Below are positions 27,339-36,758 of a stretch of 64,000 bases of DNA, one piece after another. Source of the stretch: an uncultured Flavobacteriaceae bacterium. Its GTDB lineage: Bacteria; Bacteroidota; Bacteroidia; Flavobacteriales; Flavobacteriaceae. Numbering within the stretch: position 1 is the first letter of the stretch; each line of letters starts with the position of its first letter. The notes below the pieces were generated by a model. It had not been told where the DNA came from and did no database searches. It worked only from the letters and a program-made list of their open reading frames with translations. Both the position numbers and the translations under genes were made by a program. The stretch covers positions 186,001 through 250,000 of the forward strand of contig CAJIZF010000004.1 in assembly GCA_905181835.1 (NCBI GenBank), read 5' to 3'.

Positions 27339-28577
27339 GTGAGAATACTTTTAGCCGCCATATATCCTTACGTTTTTATTTTATTATATCTTATTATTCC
27401 TTTTGATGAGTACATAAGAGCATTGCCAAATATTCTAATGTTGATATTGGTAGTTGCCTTTCCGTTTATTATAAGAAAAGAGGATTTTAAAAAAATCTCA
27501 AAGAACTCAATGCTTTTGCTAGTGTTTTTTATTGCATTTCTCTTAATAAATTCTTCTATTCAAGGAAGGTTGGAGTTAGATTTTGTATTTATAAAAACAA
27601 TGATGATTCCGGCAGGAATTGTTTTCTTATACTTACCAATAGCAGATTTTAAAAAGGTAAATAAGGCTATCGTTTTTTCTTCATTTATAGCAATTATATA
27701 CACATTAGTTCAGTTTTTAATATTAGTCAATCAAAATTCAGATGTGTCTTTCTTGTTTTTTCAGGAAACGGTAGATGCACTTTTAATAGATAGAGTTTAT
27801 GTTGGACTTTTGTGTGTGCTTAGTATTTTAATATGCTATAAATCTTTAATAAAAGAATTTCATCCAGATAACAAGTATTATTTAACCTGTATCATTTTAA
27901 ATAGTGCTTACTTGTTATTAATCATGTCTAAAACTGCATTGGCACTATTGTTTTTTATTGTAGTTTTAAGACAGTTTTATGGGAAGAACAAAAAAATTAG
28001 ATTTGGTGTATCAGCTGTAATACTTGCATTTATAGCCACTATAATCTCGGTTAAGTTTCCCGACTTCATAGAAAATTCTTTTCAGCCTAATAAAGAAATT
28101 TCAGAAGTTAATTATACAGAATCAACTATTCCGTTGAGCTATAGAACACTAGTTTGGGAATGCTCTTCAAAAATAGCAAATGGGAATGCCAACAAATTTT
28201 TTGGGATAGGATTTAGAGAAACCTCAAATAAGTTAGTTAATTGTTATGAAAACGAAATAAAAGACCTTGCTACGAAACAAAATTTTATAAACAAACGATT
28301 TAATACTCATAATCAATACCTAGACTTTTACATAAGTTCCGGACTAATAAGTCTTGTCTTATTTTTAGGTATTCTAGTCATTTTATTATTTAAACACTAC
28401 AAGCATTTTTTCCCAACAGCGTTGGTTTTAACTTTTATTTTATTTGGCCTAGTTGAAAATTATTTTCATCGTCAAGTAGGAGCTTATTATTTAGGTTTTG
28501 TTTTAGTGATTTTATTAATCAATAATAAAAATATTTTAGATAAAAAGTTGAATGAAACCCTAAGTAATGAAAGCTAA
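27339..28577 (+). CDS. O-antigen ligase/polymerase family membrane protein
   Basis: 412 residues with about ten or more membrane helices. THNQYLDFYISSGL near residue 325 gives the histidine-containing signature of the O-antigen ligase family, and IGFRETSNK lies in the preceding large loop. It is the third protein of this general type in the locus, so one may be the Wzy polymerase and another the ligase. GTG is the start; the gap to the WecG-like gene is 41 bases. Confidence 0.72.
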   Translation: MRILLAAIYPYVFILLYLIIPFDEYIRALPNILMLILVVAFPFIIRKEDFKKISKNSMLLLVFFIAFLLINSSIQGRLELDFVFIKTMMIPAGIVFLYLPIADFKKVNKAIVFSSFIAIIYTLVQFLILVNQNSDVSFLFFQETVDALLIDRVYVGLLCVLSILICYKSLIKEFHPDNKYYLTCIILNSAYLLLIMSKTALALLFFIVVLRQFYGKNKKIRFGVSAVILAFIATIISVKFPDFIENSFQPNKEISEVNYTESTIPLSYRTLVWECSSKIANGNANKFFGIGFRETSNKLVNCYENEIKDLATKQNFINKRFNTHNQYLDFYISSGLISLVLFLGILVILLFKHYKHFFPTALVLTFILFGLVENYFHRQVGAYYLGFVLVILLINNKNILDKKLNETLSNES

Positions 28578-28596
28578 TTTAAAGAAAGGGATGTTG

Positions 28597-28604
28597 TATT
28601 TTTG
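28597..28604 (+). promoter_or_regulatory. -7 box of the ugd promoter
   Basis: TATTTTTG is a perfect Bacteroidota -7 box 24 bases before the ugd ATG, in the 51-base gap behind the membrane protein gene. It suggests that the last three genes of the locus (ugd, UDP-xylose synthase, initiating transferase) have a promoter of their own. Confidence 0.5.
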
Positions 28605-28628
28605 CAGATTAATTTAAAAAAATAGTTA

Positions 28629-29927
28629 ATGAAAATATCGGTAATAGGAACTGGATATGTAGGCTTAGTAACAGGGACTTGCTTAGCAGAAACTGGCAAT
28701 GAAGTTATTTGTGTAGATATTGACAAAGAAAAAGTAGAAAAAATGAGAAATGGTGTAGTTCCTATTTACGAGCCCCATTTAGATGTGTTATTTGACAGGA
28801 ATATTAAAGCCGATCGATTACAATTTACCACTTCATTGGATGAAGGGCTCGAACACGGGAAAATTATTTTTTTAGCACTCCCTACTCCAGAAGATGAAGA
28901 TGGATCAGCTGATTTGTCTTATGTTTTAAATGTTTCAAAACTTATTGGAGAGAAAATAAAAGAGTACAAAGTAATTGTAGATAAGAGTACGGTTCCAGTT
29001 GGAACTGCAGAAAAGGTTAAACAAGTCATTTCAAAAAAAGCAATTTGCGAATTTGATGTGGTTTCAAATCCTGAATTTTTAAGAGAAGGGTTTGCGGTTG
29101 ACGATTTTTTAAAACCTGAAAGAATTGTTATTGGATCCAGTAGTGATAAAGCAACATCACTCATGCAAAAGCTTTACAAGCCCTTTGTGCGGTCTGGTAA
29201 TCCAATTATTGTTATGGACGAAAAATCTGCGGAATTAACAAAATACGCTGCAAATGCATTTTTAGCAACAAAAATTACATTTATGAATGAAATTGCTAAT
29301 TATTGTGAAAAAGTCGGAGCTGATGTTGATAAAATAAGAGCTGGTATGGGAACCGATTCTAGAATTGGCAAGCGTTTTTTGTTTCCCGGAATTGGTTACG
29401 GTGGATCTTGCTTTCCTAAAGATGTAAAAGCACTACAAAAAGCCGGAAAAGACCAATCCTTTGATTTTAAGATTTTAAATTCTGTAATAGAAGTAAACGA
29501 GAAACAAAAAACAATTCTATTGCCTAAAATAGAAAAACATTTTAATAATGAGCTCTCTGACGTTAAGTTGGCAATTTGGGGCTTAGCATTTAAACCTGAA
29601 ACGGACGATATAAGAGAAGCTCCATCAATATACTTAATGAGGGAACTACAAAAAAAAGGCGCTAAGCTTTCGGTTTATGACCCTGAAGCGATGCCTAATA
29701 TAGAAAAACAATTTGGGAATTCTCTTAATTACTGTAATTCTATGTATGAAGCTTTAGATGGTGCTGATGCGCTAGTTATATGTACGGAGTGGAGTATATT
29801 TAGGACTCCAGACTTTCAAAAAGTAAAACAACTATTAAATCAGAATATAATTTTTGATGGAAGAAATTTATATGATTTAGAGGATATAAAGAAAGAAGGA
29901 ATTTCATACGTATCAATAGGGAGATAA
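28629..29927 (+). CDS. ugd: UDP-glucose 6-dehydrogenase
   Basis: Oxidises UDP-glucose to UDP-glucuronate with two NAD. The 432-residue protein has GTGYVGLVTGTCLAE (8-22) for NAD binding, NPEFLREG in the middle and C261 in GYGGSCFPKD as catalytic thiol, all diagnostic for Ugd rather than WecC. The next gene decarboxylates its product, forming a short pathway to UDP-xylose. Confidence 0.95.
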   Translation: MKISVIGTGYVGLVTGTCLAETGNEVICVDIDKEKVEKMRNGVVPIYEPHLDVLFDRNIKADRLQFTTSLDEGLEHGKIIFLALPTPEDEDGSADLSYVLNVSKLIGEKIKEYKVIVDKSTVPVGTAEKVKQVISKKAICEFDVVSNPEFLREGFAVDDFLKPERIVIGSSSDKATSLMQKLYKPFVRSGNPIIVMDEKSAELTKYAANAFLATKITFMNEIANYCEKVGADVDKIRAGMGTDSRIGKRFLFPGIGYGGSCFPKDVKALQKAGKDQSFDFKILNSVIEVNEKQKTILLPKIEKHFNNELSDVKLAIWGLAFKPETDDIREAPSIYLMRELQKKGAKLSVYDPEAMPNIEKQFGNSLNYCNSMYEALDGADALVICTEWSIFRTPDFQKVKQLLNQNIIFDGRNLYDLEDIKKEGISYVSIGR

Positions 29928-29937
29928 TTTTTAAATT

Positions 29938-30927
29938 ATGAAAAAAAGAGTTTTAATAACAGGAGCCGCAGGATTTTTAGGGTCCCATTTATGTGATAAA
30001 TTTATAAAAGAAGGATTTTTTGTTATTGGAATGGATAATTTAATCACGGGAGATTTAAAAAACATAGAGCATTTGTTTAAAAACCCTGACTTTGATTTTT
30101 ATCATCATGATGTTTCAAAGTTTGTTCATGTTGCAGGAAAATTAGATTACATATTGCATTTTGCTTCGCCAGCAAGTCCGATTGATTATCTTAAAATACC
30201 TATTCAAACCTTAAAAGTAGGATCTTTAGGAACACATAACTTATTGGGCTTAGCTAAAGAAAAGAATGCTAGAATCATGATTGCCTCTACCTCTGAAGTT
30301 TATGGAGACCCGTTGGTACATCCTCAAACTGAAGAATATTATGGAAACGTAAACACCATAGGACCAAGAGGAGTTTATGATGAAGCAAAACGATTTCAAG
30401 AATCAATTACAATGGCTTACCATCGTTTCCACGGAGTAGAAACCCGAATAGCAAGAATCTTTAATACTTACGGGCCAAGAATGAGACTAAATGACGGAAG
30501 GGTCATTCCTGCATTTATGGGACAAGCGCTTAGAGGAGAGGATTTAACAGTTTTTGGAGATGGATCGCAAACGAGATCATTCTGTTATGTTGATGATGAA
30601 ATAGAAGGGTTTTATAGATTGTTAATGAGTGATTATTCATACCCTGTTAATCTTGGAAACCCTAATGAAATTACGATTTTAGAATTTGCAGAAGAAATAA
30701 TTAAATTAACACGAACATCTCAAAAAATCATCTTCAAACCGCTACCATCAGATGACCCATTGCAAAGACAACCAGATATTACAAAGGCGAAAGAGATTTT
30801 AGGCTGGGAGCCAAAGATTTCAAGAAGTGAAGGCATGAGGAGAACTTTTGAGTTTTTTAAAAGTTTATCTCCAGAGGAATTACTAAAAAATGAACATAAA
30901 GATTTTTCAAAGCACAACAGAAAATAA
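29938..30927 (+). CDS. UDP-glucuronate decarboxylase (UDP-xylose synthase)
   Basis: Extended SDR enzyme of 329 residues expected to convert UDP-GlcA to UDP-xylose with bound [12 protein letters not shown] near 9-17 binds [12 protein letters not shown] supplies the UXS-type glutamate E120; Y147 and K151 in VYDEAK form the catalytic pair; and [11 protein letters not shown] and [13 protein letters not shown] are typical of this group. It lies ten bases behind ugd. Confidence 0.92.
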   Translation: MKKRVLITGAAGFLGSHLCDKFIKEGFFVIGMDNLITGDLKNIEHLFKNPDFDFYHHDVSKFVHVAGKLDYILHFASPASPIDYLKIPIQTLKVGSLGTHNLLGLAKEKNARIMIASTSEVYGDPLVHPQTEEYYGNVNTIGPRGVYDEAKRFQESITMAYHRFHGVETRIARIFNTYGPRMRLNDGRVIPAFMGQALRGEDLTVFGDGSQTRSFCYVDDEIEGFYRLLMSDYSYPVNLGNPNEITILEFAEEIIKLTRTSQKIIFKPLPSDDPLQRQPDITKAKEILGWEPKISRSEGMRRTFEFFKSLSPEELLKNEHKDFSKHNRK

Positions 30928-30930
30928 TAA

Positions 30931-32280
30931 ATGATTTTTAAAAGAGGAAGATATTCAGGGTTTTTAAGACCAATTTCTTATATAGTTGATTTAATTATTA
31001 TAGGGTATTTTTCATTTGAAATTATTTATGAAAAATCGGATATATTATATTTTTACATTTATATATCTTTTTCTTGGATAGTATCTACGTTACTTTCTGA
31101 TTTTTATGAAATTTACAGACATACAAGTGTTACTAAGATATTTGGCTTAATTGCAAAGCAAACCATTATATTTTTTTTATTAGTATTTGCTTTTTTTGGA
31201 TTTTATAATGAATTGTCTGCAAAATCTATAAATATTTTAAAATATGTGCTTTTGGTGATGTCTTTAATCACTATTACTAAGTTTACCATTTTCTTTTTGT
31301 TAAAAAAATATAGAAAAGTATTTAAAGGTAATTTACGAAAAGTAGTAATAGTTGGATTAAATAAAAAAACAGATCAATTAAGAAAATATTTTAATGACAA
31401 CCCAGATTATGGGTATCAGTTGGTAAAAATATTTGATTTAAAACAATATCAAAATATTGAGGAAATAATCAAGCATATATCAGAAAATGATGTAGATGAA
31501 ATTTACTCCTCTATTGCTGAATTGAATAATAAGGAGCTTACAAGTTTAATAGATTTTGCCGATAATAATCTTAAGATTCTAAAATTCTTACCTGACAATA
31601 AAGAAATTTATTCCAAAAAACTAGACTTTACGTATTACGATTTTCTTCCTATTTTATCCATGAGAAAGATACCTACAGACGAACCAATTAATTTGTTTGT
31701 AAAAAGAATTTTCGATATTGCTTTTTCTTTAGTTGTTATTATAGGAGTCTTGTCATGGTTAACTCCAATTCTTGGATTGATTATTAAAATTGAGTCTAAA
31801 GGCCCAATATTTTTTAAACAAAAAAGGAATGGACTAGACTATAAAGAGTTTTATTGTTTTAAATTTCGCTCCATGAGACCAAACCCAGAAGCTCATCTAC
31901 ATCAAATAAAAAAAAATGACCCAAGAGTCACCAGAATAGGTAAAATAATAAGAAAAACCAGTATAGATGAATTACCGCAATTTATAAATGTACTTAAAGG
32001 AGATATGTCGGTGGTTGGACCAAGGCCTCATATGGTAAGCCACACCCATATGTATGCTGAAAAAATAGATAAGTTTATGGTGCGTCACTTTATTAAACCT
32101 GGAATTACTGGACTCGCTCAGGTAAGTGGTTTTAGAGGAGAAGTTGAAGACGATAATTTTATTACAAATCGAGTAAAATATGATATATTCTACTTAGAAA
32201 ATTGGTCTATTATTATGGATTTAAGAATTATAGTTAAAACAGTCATTGATGCTCTGGCCGGAGACGAAAAAGCCTATTAA
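30931..32280 (+). CDS. undecaprenyl-phosphate sugar phosphotransferase (WcaJ type)
   Basis: Initiating polyisoprenyl-phosphate hexose-1-phosphate transferase, attaching the first sugar phosphate to undecaprenyl phosphate. The 449-residue protein has four N-terminal helices (to about 125), a Rossmann-like middle domain (VVIVGLNKKTDQL), a re-entrant helix after KRIFDIAFS (259-267) and the catalytic domain with FKFRSMRPN, SIDELPQF and GDMSVVGPRPH. The first sugar is probably glucose or galactose by family, but this is not readable from sequence. It is the last gene of the locus. Confidence 0.93.
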   Translation: MIFKRGRYSGFLRPISYIVDLIIIGYFSFEIIYEKSDILYFYIYISFSWIVSTLLSDFYEIYRHTSVTKIFGLIAKQTIIFFLLVFAFFGFYNELSAKSINILKYVLLVMSLITITKFTIFFLLKKYRKVFKGNLRKVVIVGLNKKTDQLRKYFNDNPDYGYQLVKIFDLKQYQNIEEIIKHISENDVDEIYSSIAELNNKELTSLIDFADNNLKILKFLPDNKEIYSKKLDFTYYDFLPILSMRKIPTDEPINLFVKRIFDIAFSLVVIIGVLSWLTPILGLIIKIESKGPIFFKQKRNGLDYKEFYCFKFRSMRPNPEAHLHQIKKNDPRVTRIGKIIRKTSIDELPQFINVLKGDMSVVGPRPHMVSHTHMYAEKIDKFMVRHFIKPGITGLAQVSGFRGEVEDDNFITNRVKYDIFYLENWSIIMDLRIIVKTVIDALAGDEKAY

Positions 32281-32390
32281 ATAAAGAGAATTAGGCAGCA
32301 ATTTTATAAGAATTCAAACAAATTTGGGATTAAAATTAGCGCAACCGATTACAAATAATTATTTTTATCAAATCAAATTACTTTTCAAAA

Positions 32391-33665
32391 ATGAATATAC
32401 TGATTTTAGGATCTGGAGGTCGAGAACATACATTTGCATATAAAATCTCAGAGAGTATTAGATGTAATAAATTGTATGTAGCACCAGGAAACGCTGGCAC
32501 ATCCGAGATTGCAACTAACATTTCTATCGCTGTTACTGATTTTAAAGCAATTAAAGAGTCTGTTATTAAGCACCAAATTACTATGGTTGTAGTAGGACCT
32601 GAGGACCCATTAGTAAAAGGAATCGTTGATTTTTTCCGTTCAGATTCAGAATTAAAAGACGTACTGCTTATTGGACCCTCAATGGCAGGTGCTCTTCTTG
32701 AAGGGAGTAAAGAACGGGCTAAAGAATTTATGATTAATCACCAAATTCCAACAGCAGCTTATCAAAGCTTTACCAAAAAATCGGTATCAGAGGGTAAATT
32801 ATTTTTAGAAACATTAAGCCCCCCCTACGTTTTAAAGGCGGATGGTTTAGCCGCAGGAAAAGGGGTTTTAATTATTAATAATATTTTGGAGGCTCAACAG
32901 GAATTAGAAAACATGCTTACCCATGCTAAATTTGGCACTGCTAGTTCTACTGTTGTAATTGAAGAATTTTTAGATGGTATTGAGTTAAGCGTTTTTGTAC
33001 TTACCGATGGTAAAAATTACAAAATATTACCAACAGCTAAAGATTACAAACGTATTGGCGAAGGGGATATGGGTTTAAATACTGGAGGTATGGGAGCCAT
33101 ATCACCAATTCCTTTTGTTGATAAAAAATTTATGAAAAAAATAGAAGATCGTATTGTTATTCCAACGGTAAAAGGTCTTCAGGAAGAACAAATCGACTAT
33201 AAGGGGTTTATTTTTATAGGACTTATTAAAGTAAATAATGACCCCTACGTAATTGAGTATAATGTAAGAATGGGTGATCCCGAGACCGAAGTAGTTCTTC
33301 CTAGAATAAAAACAGACTTAATAACATTATTAGAAGCTACAGCAAATCAAAATTTAGATAAAATTAAGTTAGAAATTGACGACAAAACTGCTGCAACTGT
33401 TATGCTCGTATCAGGAGGTTATCCAGAGACTTATGAAAAGGGTAAAGTGATCTCTGGACTTGATACGATTTCTGATTCAATTGTTTTTCATGCAGGAACA
33501 TTAAATAACGGAGATCATATTTTAACAAACGGCGGAAGAGTGTTAGCAATAACTTCTATGGGGATTAACTATAAGGAAGCTTTAGAAAAGTCTTATAACA
33601 GTATTGAAAAATTACATTTCGATAAGATGAATTTTAGGTCTGATATAGGGTTTGATTTAACCTAA
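32391..33665 (+). CDS. purD: phosphoribosylamine-glycine ligase
   Basis: Second step of purine synthesis: ATP-dependent joining of glycine to phosphoribosylamine. An ATP-grasp enzyme of 424 residues with GSGGREH at 7-13, KADGLAAGKGV at 149-159 and EYNVRMGDPE towards the end. An imperfect -7 box (TATTTTTA, 32360-32367) lies upstream. Its 3' end overlaps the end of the converging DUF6341 gene by nine bases. Confidence 0.97.
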   Translation: MNILILGSGGREHTFAYKISESIRCNKLYVAPGNAGTSEIATNISIAVTDFKAIKESVIKHQITMVVVGPEDPLVKGIVDFFRSDSELKDVLLIGPSMAGALLEGSKERAKEFMINHQIPTAAYQSFTKKSVSEGKLFLETLSPPYVLKADGLAAGKGVLIINNILEAQQELENMLTHAKFGTASSTVVIEEFLDGIELSVFVLTDGKNYKILPTAKDYKRIGEGDMGLNTGGMGAISPIPFVDKKFMKKIEDRIVIPTVKGLQEEQIDYKGFIFIGLIKVNNDPYVIEYNVRMGDPETEVVLPRIKTDLITLLEATANQNLDKIKLEIDDKTAATVMLVSGGYPETYEKGKVISGLDTISDSIVFHAGTLNNGDHILTNGGRVLAITSMGINYKEALEKSYNSIEKLHFDKMNFRSDIGFDLT

Positions 33666-33896
33666 ATATTTATGGGCAGTAATACTTTTATCATCACTAC
33701 CTTCTGTAGTATCGTATTTTTTAAGTTGCCCAATCCAATAAACAATTGCTAAAGAACAAATTACCACAAAAACCCAAGACATAGAGTTAGCCATCCACCA
33801 ATTCGCGGCTTCTAACTCACGTAATGCATTGAATGGGGCAAATGCAACTCCCTCAAAAAAACTTTGTATTCCTTCAAAAAAACCAGTCCAAGTCAT
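33657..33896 (-). CDS. DUF6341 family small membrane protein
   Basis: A 79-residue Flavobacteriia protein of unknown function. The N-terminus (FFEGIQSFFEGVAFAPFNALREL) is a conserved amphipathic stretch, followed by one membrane helix at 40-57 and a short polar tail. It converges on purD with a nine-base overlap of the 3' ends and is divergent from the DUF6427 gene, an arrangement I recognise from related genomes. Confidence 0.75.
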   Translation of the reverse strand: MTWTGFFEGIQSFFEGVAFAPFNALRELEAANWWMANSMSWVFVVICSLAIVYWIGQLKKYDTTEGSDDKSITAHKYLG

Positions 33897-33916
33897 ATCT
33901 TTATCATTTATGATTG

Positions 33917-33924
33917 CAAAAATA
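33917..33924 (-). promoter_or_regulatory. -7 box of the DUF6341 gene
   Basis: On the minus strand this reads TATTTTTG, a perfect match, 21 bases before the ATG. It lies in the region that a TTG start would assign to the divergent DUF6427 gene, which favours the ATG at 33938 for that gene. Confidence 0.5.
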
Positions 33925-33937
33925 TAAATTAAGTATC

Positions 33938-34861
33938 ATGCTCACAAACTTTTTCAGCAATTCTAAACCTTTTCATTTCATATTAATCAGTTTGCTATTA
34001 TTTGTAGGATATACCTTTTATAATTTTCAAATTTCGAGTTTTGAGAATGACTTTATTCGGCTAATTCAGCTAACATTTAAATTTGGACTTTACATCATCT
34101 TAATGCTAATCTTTGGCTTTGTCATAAAAAAAAATAATCTCACACAAATAAACTCTTATGCATTATTTATTTTCATCTGCCTTTTACTGTTAACACCAAA
34201 TGTTTTTCAAAATAGCAAACCTATTCTATCAACTGTATTTATCTTATTAGCCTTACGAAGAATTTTAAGTTTCAATTCAAAAAAAAATATTCAAAAAAAA
34301 ATATTAGACGCTTCATTATGGATTGGCATTGCAACACTTTTTTATTTTTGGAGTATATTGTTTTTACTCGTTTTATATGCAGCTTTAATACAGCTCGCGT
34401 CCAAGAATTTTAAACTCTTTTTGATTCCAATAATAGGGATGTTTCTTGTTTTTATTATTTGTACTATTTATTTCTTATATCTAGATAATAACATGTATTG
34501 GTATAAAGATTACAAAAATTTCACAAGCTTTGACTTCTCCTCATTCAAACTTTTAAAAAACTTTTTTTCACTTTTCGTCATATTGTCAATGACTGTAATA
34601 AGCCTTGTCTTTAAATTTTTAAATTTCACAAAGACTCCCTTGAGAAAAAAATCGAAATATTGGATTATAATATTTACATTGATCACTGGGATTATTATAG
34701 TGATATTAACAGGCCAAAAAAATGGTGTTGAATTAATTTTTACAATCGTACCTATTTCTATTTTGTTTTCGAATTTTATTGAAGCTCTTCAAAGGAAATG
34801 GGTGTCAGAAATGATGTTATGGGTTATATTAGTAGCTCCAATTTTCAGTTATTTTTTTTAA
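33938..34861 (+). CDS. DUF6427 family multi-pass membrane protein
   Basis: From the ATG at 33938 the protein has 307 residues, starting MLTNFFSNSKPFHF, the usual N-terminus of DUF6427. About nine or ten hydrophobic helices span the sequence with very short loops. Function is unknown. A tandem 14-base repeat with two A9 tracts lies within the gene near 34275-34303. It is divergent from DUF6341. Confidence 0.75.
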   Translation: MLTNFFSNSKPFHFILISLLLFVGYTFYNFQISSFENDFIRLIQLTFKFGLYIILMLIFGFVIKKNNLTQINSYALFIFICLLLLTPNVFQNSKPILSTVFILLALRRILSFNSKKNIQKKILDASLWIGIATLFYFWSILFLLVLYAALIQLASKNFKLFLIPIIGMFLVFIICTIYFLYLDNNMYWYKDYKNFTSFDFSSFKLLKNFFSLFVILSMTVISLVFKFLNFTKTPLRKKSKYWIIIFTLITGIIIVILTGQKNGVELIFTIVPISILFSNFIEALQRKWVSEMMLWVILVAPIFSYFF

Positions 34862-34945
34862 ATCTAAAGCCTTCATAACCTGCTCCATTGTATTAATTAG
34901 GATGCACATTAAATAGCCTTTATAAAATAGTATTACAAAATATGA

Positions 34946-34953
34946 TACCTTTG
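34946..34953 (+). promoter_or_regulatory. -7 box upstream of the DUF4254 gene
   Basis: TACCTTTG is a perfect Bacteroidota -7 box in the 214-base gap before the DUF4254 gene. The predicted start of transcription, near 34960, would leave a leader of about 115 bases, or a 25-codon leaderless reading frame at 34961-35038. Confidence 0.45.
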
Positions 34954-35075
34954 CAAAAATATGAGTAAAAGATTTTTGCGCTATAAAAGTATGGATATTG
35001 AAATGGTATTTCGGTTAACAATTATAAAGCAATACTAACAATTAAATAGTCTCTCATTTAAAAAACCCAAAAGGT

Positions 35076-35684
35076 ATGTTTTCAGAAAAAGCAAATGTTA
35101 TTTTTAAAGAAGTTATAGCGAAATATCACATTATTGATAGAGTGGATCAAGACTTTAGCAACCCTTACGATTCGCAATCGCAAAATTTAGAACACCTCCT
35201 TTACAGAAAATGTTGGATTGACACGGTTCAATGGCATTATGAAGACATTATTCGAGATCCCAATATCGATCCTAAAAGCGCTTTAACTTTAAAAAGACAG
35301 ATTGATGCCTCTAACCAAGATCGTACGGACATGGTTGAGTATATCGATAGCTATTTCTTGGAAAAATATAAAATGACTTCTGTAAAACAGAACGCAACTA
35401 TTAACACAGAAAGCCCCGCTTGGGGAGTGGATAGGCTTTCAATATTAGCTTTAAAAGTTTTTCATATGAATGAAGAAGCGACAAGAGGCAATGCATCTGA
35501 AGATCATAGAAACTCTTGCCAATTAAAACTAAATATCTTGTTGGAGCAGAGACTAGATTTAAGCACTGCAATTGATCAGTTATTAGATGATATCGAAGCT
35601 GGAGTTAAGTATATGAAAGTTTATAAACAGATGAAAATGTATAATGACGATGAATTAAACCCAGTACTTAGAGAAGGAAAATAA
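35076..35684 (+). CDS. DUF4254 domain-containing protein
   Basis: A 202-residue, apparently cytosolic helical protein conserved in Bacteroidota and of unknown function. Recognisable stretches are LLYRKCWIDTVQWHYEDIIRDP and NRDTVE-like helices ending in a conserved Q/L-rich tail (QLLDDIEAG). In this phylum it often stands next to a GT9 heptosyltransferase-like gene, as here with a 26-base gap, which suggests a partner role in lipopolysaccharide core synthesis (inference). Confidence 0.8.
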   Translation: MFSEKANVIFKEVIAKYHIIDRVDQDFSNPYDSQSQNLEHLLYRKCWIDTVQWHYEDIIRDPNIDPKSALTLKRQIDASNQDRTDMVEYIDSYFLEKYKMTSVKQNATINTESPAWGVDRLSILALKVFHMNEEATRGNASEDHRNSCQLKLNILLEQRLDLSTAIDQLLDDIEAGVKYMKVYKQMKMYNDDELNPVLREGK

Positions 35685-35710
35685 TTTTTAGTTAAAGAAA
35701 TCTATCTTAT

Positions 35711-36751
35711 TTGAAAAGACCCAGAAACATATTGATTATAAGATTATCGGCAATGGGAGATGTCGCTATGATAGTCCCTGTTCTTAAAGTTTTTACCAAA
35801 ACTTATCCAGAGATACATTTAACAGTTCTATCTAGAACCTTTTTTAAACCCCTCTTTGAAGATCTTAAAAATATTACGTTCCTAGAAGCAGCTTTAGATG
35901 GTAAACACAAAGGAATTAAAGGCCTATTAAGACTCTATAAAAAAATAAAATCTTCGAACATCGACGCGGTTGCAGATTTACATAATGTTATTAGATCTAA
36001 AATACTTTCCAGGTTATTAAAGTTTCACGGAAAAAAAACATCTACTCTTGATAAAGGAAGAAAAGAAAAAAAATCCTTAACCAGGAAGAACAATAAAACA
36101 CTGAGACAATTAAAATCAACTCATCAACGATATGCCGATGTTTTTGAATCTTTTGGCTGCCCTATTAATTTGTCTTCTTTTGAGTCATTCTCAAAAAGAA
36201 AGATAGATAATGAGAAAATCAATATTATATTTTCTAAAACAAAAAAAATAGTCGGAATAGCTCCATTTGCAGCTTACAAGAGTAAAATGTATCCTTTAGA
36301 ATTGATGGAAGAAGTGATTGTACATTTAATAAAGAATAAAGAATTACAAATTGTTTTGATTGGCGGAGGTCAGAACGAGATAGAAAAGTTAAATATTATA
36401 ACAAAAAAATATCCTGATGTAGTTAATATGGCAGGGAAGTATAAATTTAAAGAGGAATTAGCATTAATTTCTAACTTAGACCTTATGGTGTCGATGGATA
36501 GCAGTAATGGTCACTTAGCAGCTATTTATGGAGTACCTATTGTTACTCTTTGGGGTGTTACCCACCCTTTTTTAGGTTTTGCTCCATTCGGGCAACAATA
36601 TAAAAATAGTTTAATGGTGGATATTGAAAAATTTCCATTGATCCCAACATCAGTTTATGGGAATAAGTATCCTGAAAACTACGAAGATGCAATGAAAACG
36701 ATTGCACCTATCGATGTAGTTAATAAAGTTTTGACTTTAATGAAAAGTTAA
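35711..36751 (+). CDS. glycosyltransferase family 9 protein (LPS heptosyltransferase-like)
   Basis: GT-B enzyme of 346 residues resembling ADP-heptose:LPS heptosyltransferases, which build the LPS inner core at the cytoplasmic face. Signs are IIRLSAMGDVAMIVPVL at the N-terminus, GIAPFAAYKSKMYP, IGGGQNE and SMDSSNGHLAAIYGVP in the C-terminal donor site. Start is TTG. It is probably cotranscribed with DUF4254. Whether the donor is a heptose in this organism cannot be told. Confidence 0.88.
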   Translation: MKRPRNILIIRLSAMGDVAMIVPVLKVFTKTYPEIHLTVLSRTFFKPLFEDLKNITFLEAALDGKHKGIKGLLRLYKKIKSSNIDAVADLHNVIRSKILSRLLKFHGKKTSTLDKGRKEKKSLTRKNNKTLRQLKSTHQRYADVFESFGCPINLSSFESFSKRKIDNEKINIIFSKTKKIVGIAPFAAYKSKMYPLELMEEVIVHLIKNKELQIVLIGGGQNEIEKLNIITKKYPDVVNMAGKYKFKEELALISNLDLMVSMDSSNGHLAAIYGVPIVTLWGVTHPFLGFAPFGQQYKNSLMVDIEKFPLIPTSVYGNKYPENYEDAMKTIAPIDVVNKVLTLMKS

Positions 36752-36758
36752 TTTGTAG

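Noticed and set aside
32281-32390. Riboswitch upstream of purD
   Set aside because: The 110 bases show no conserved aptamer core or hairpin; only an imperfect -7 box.
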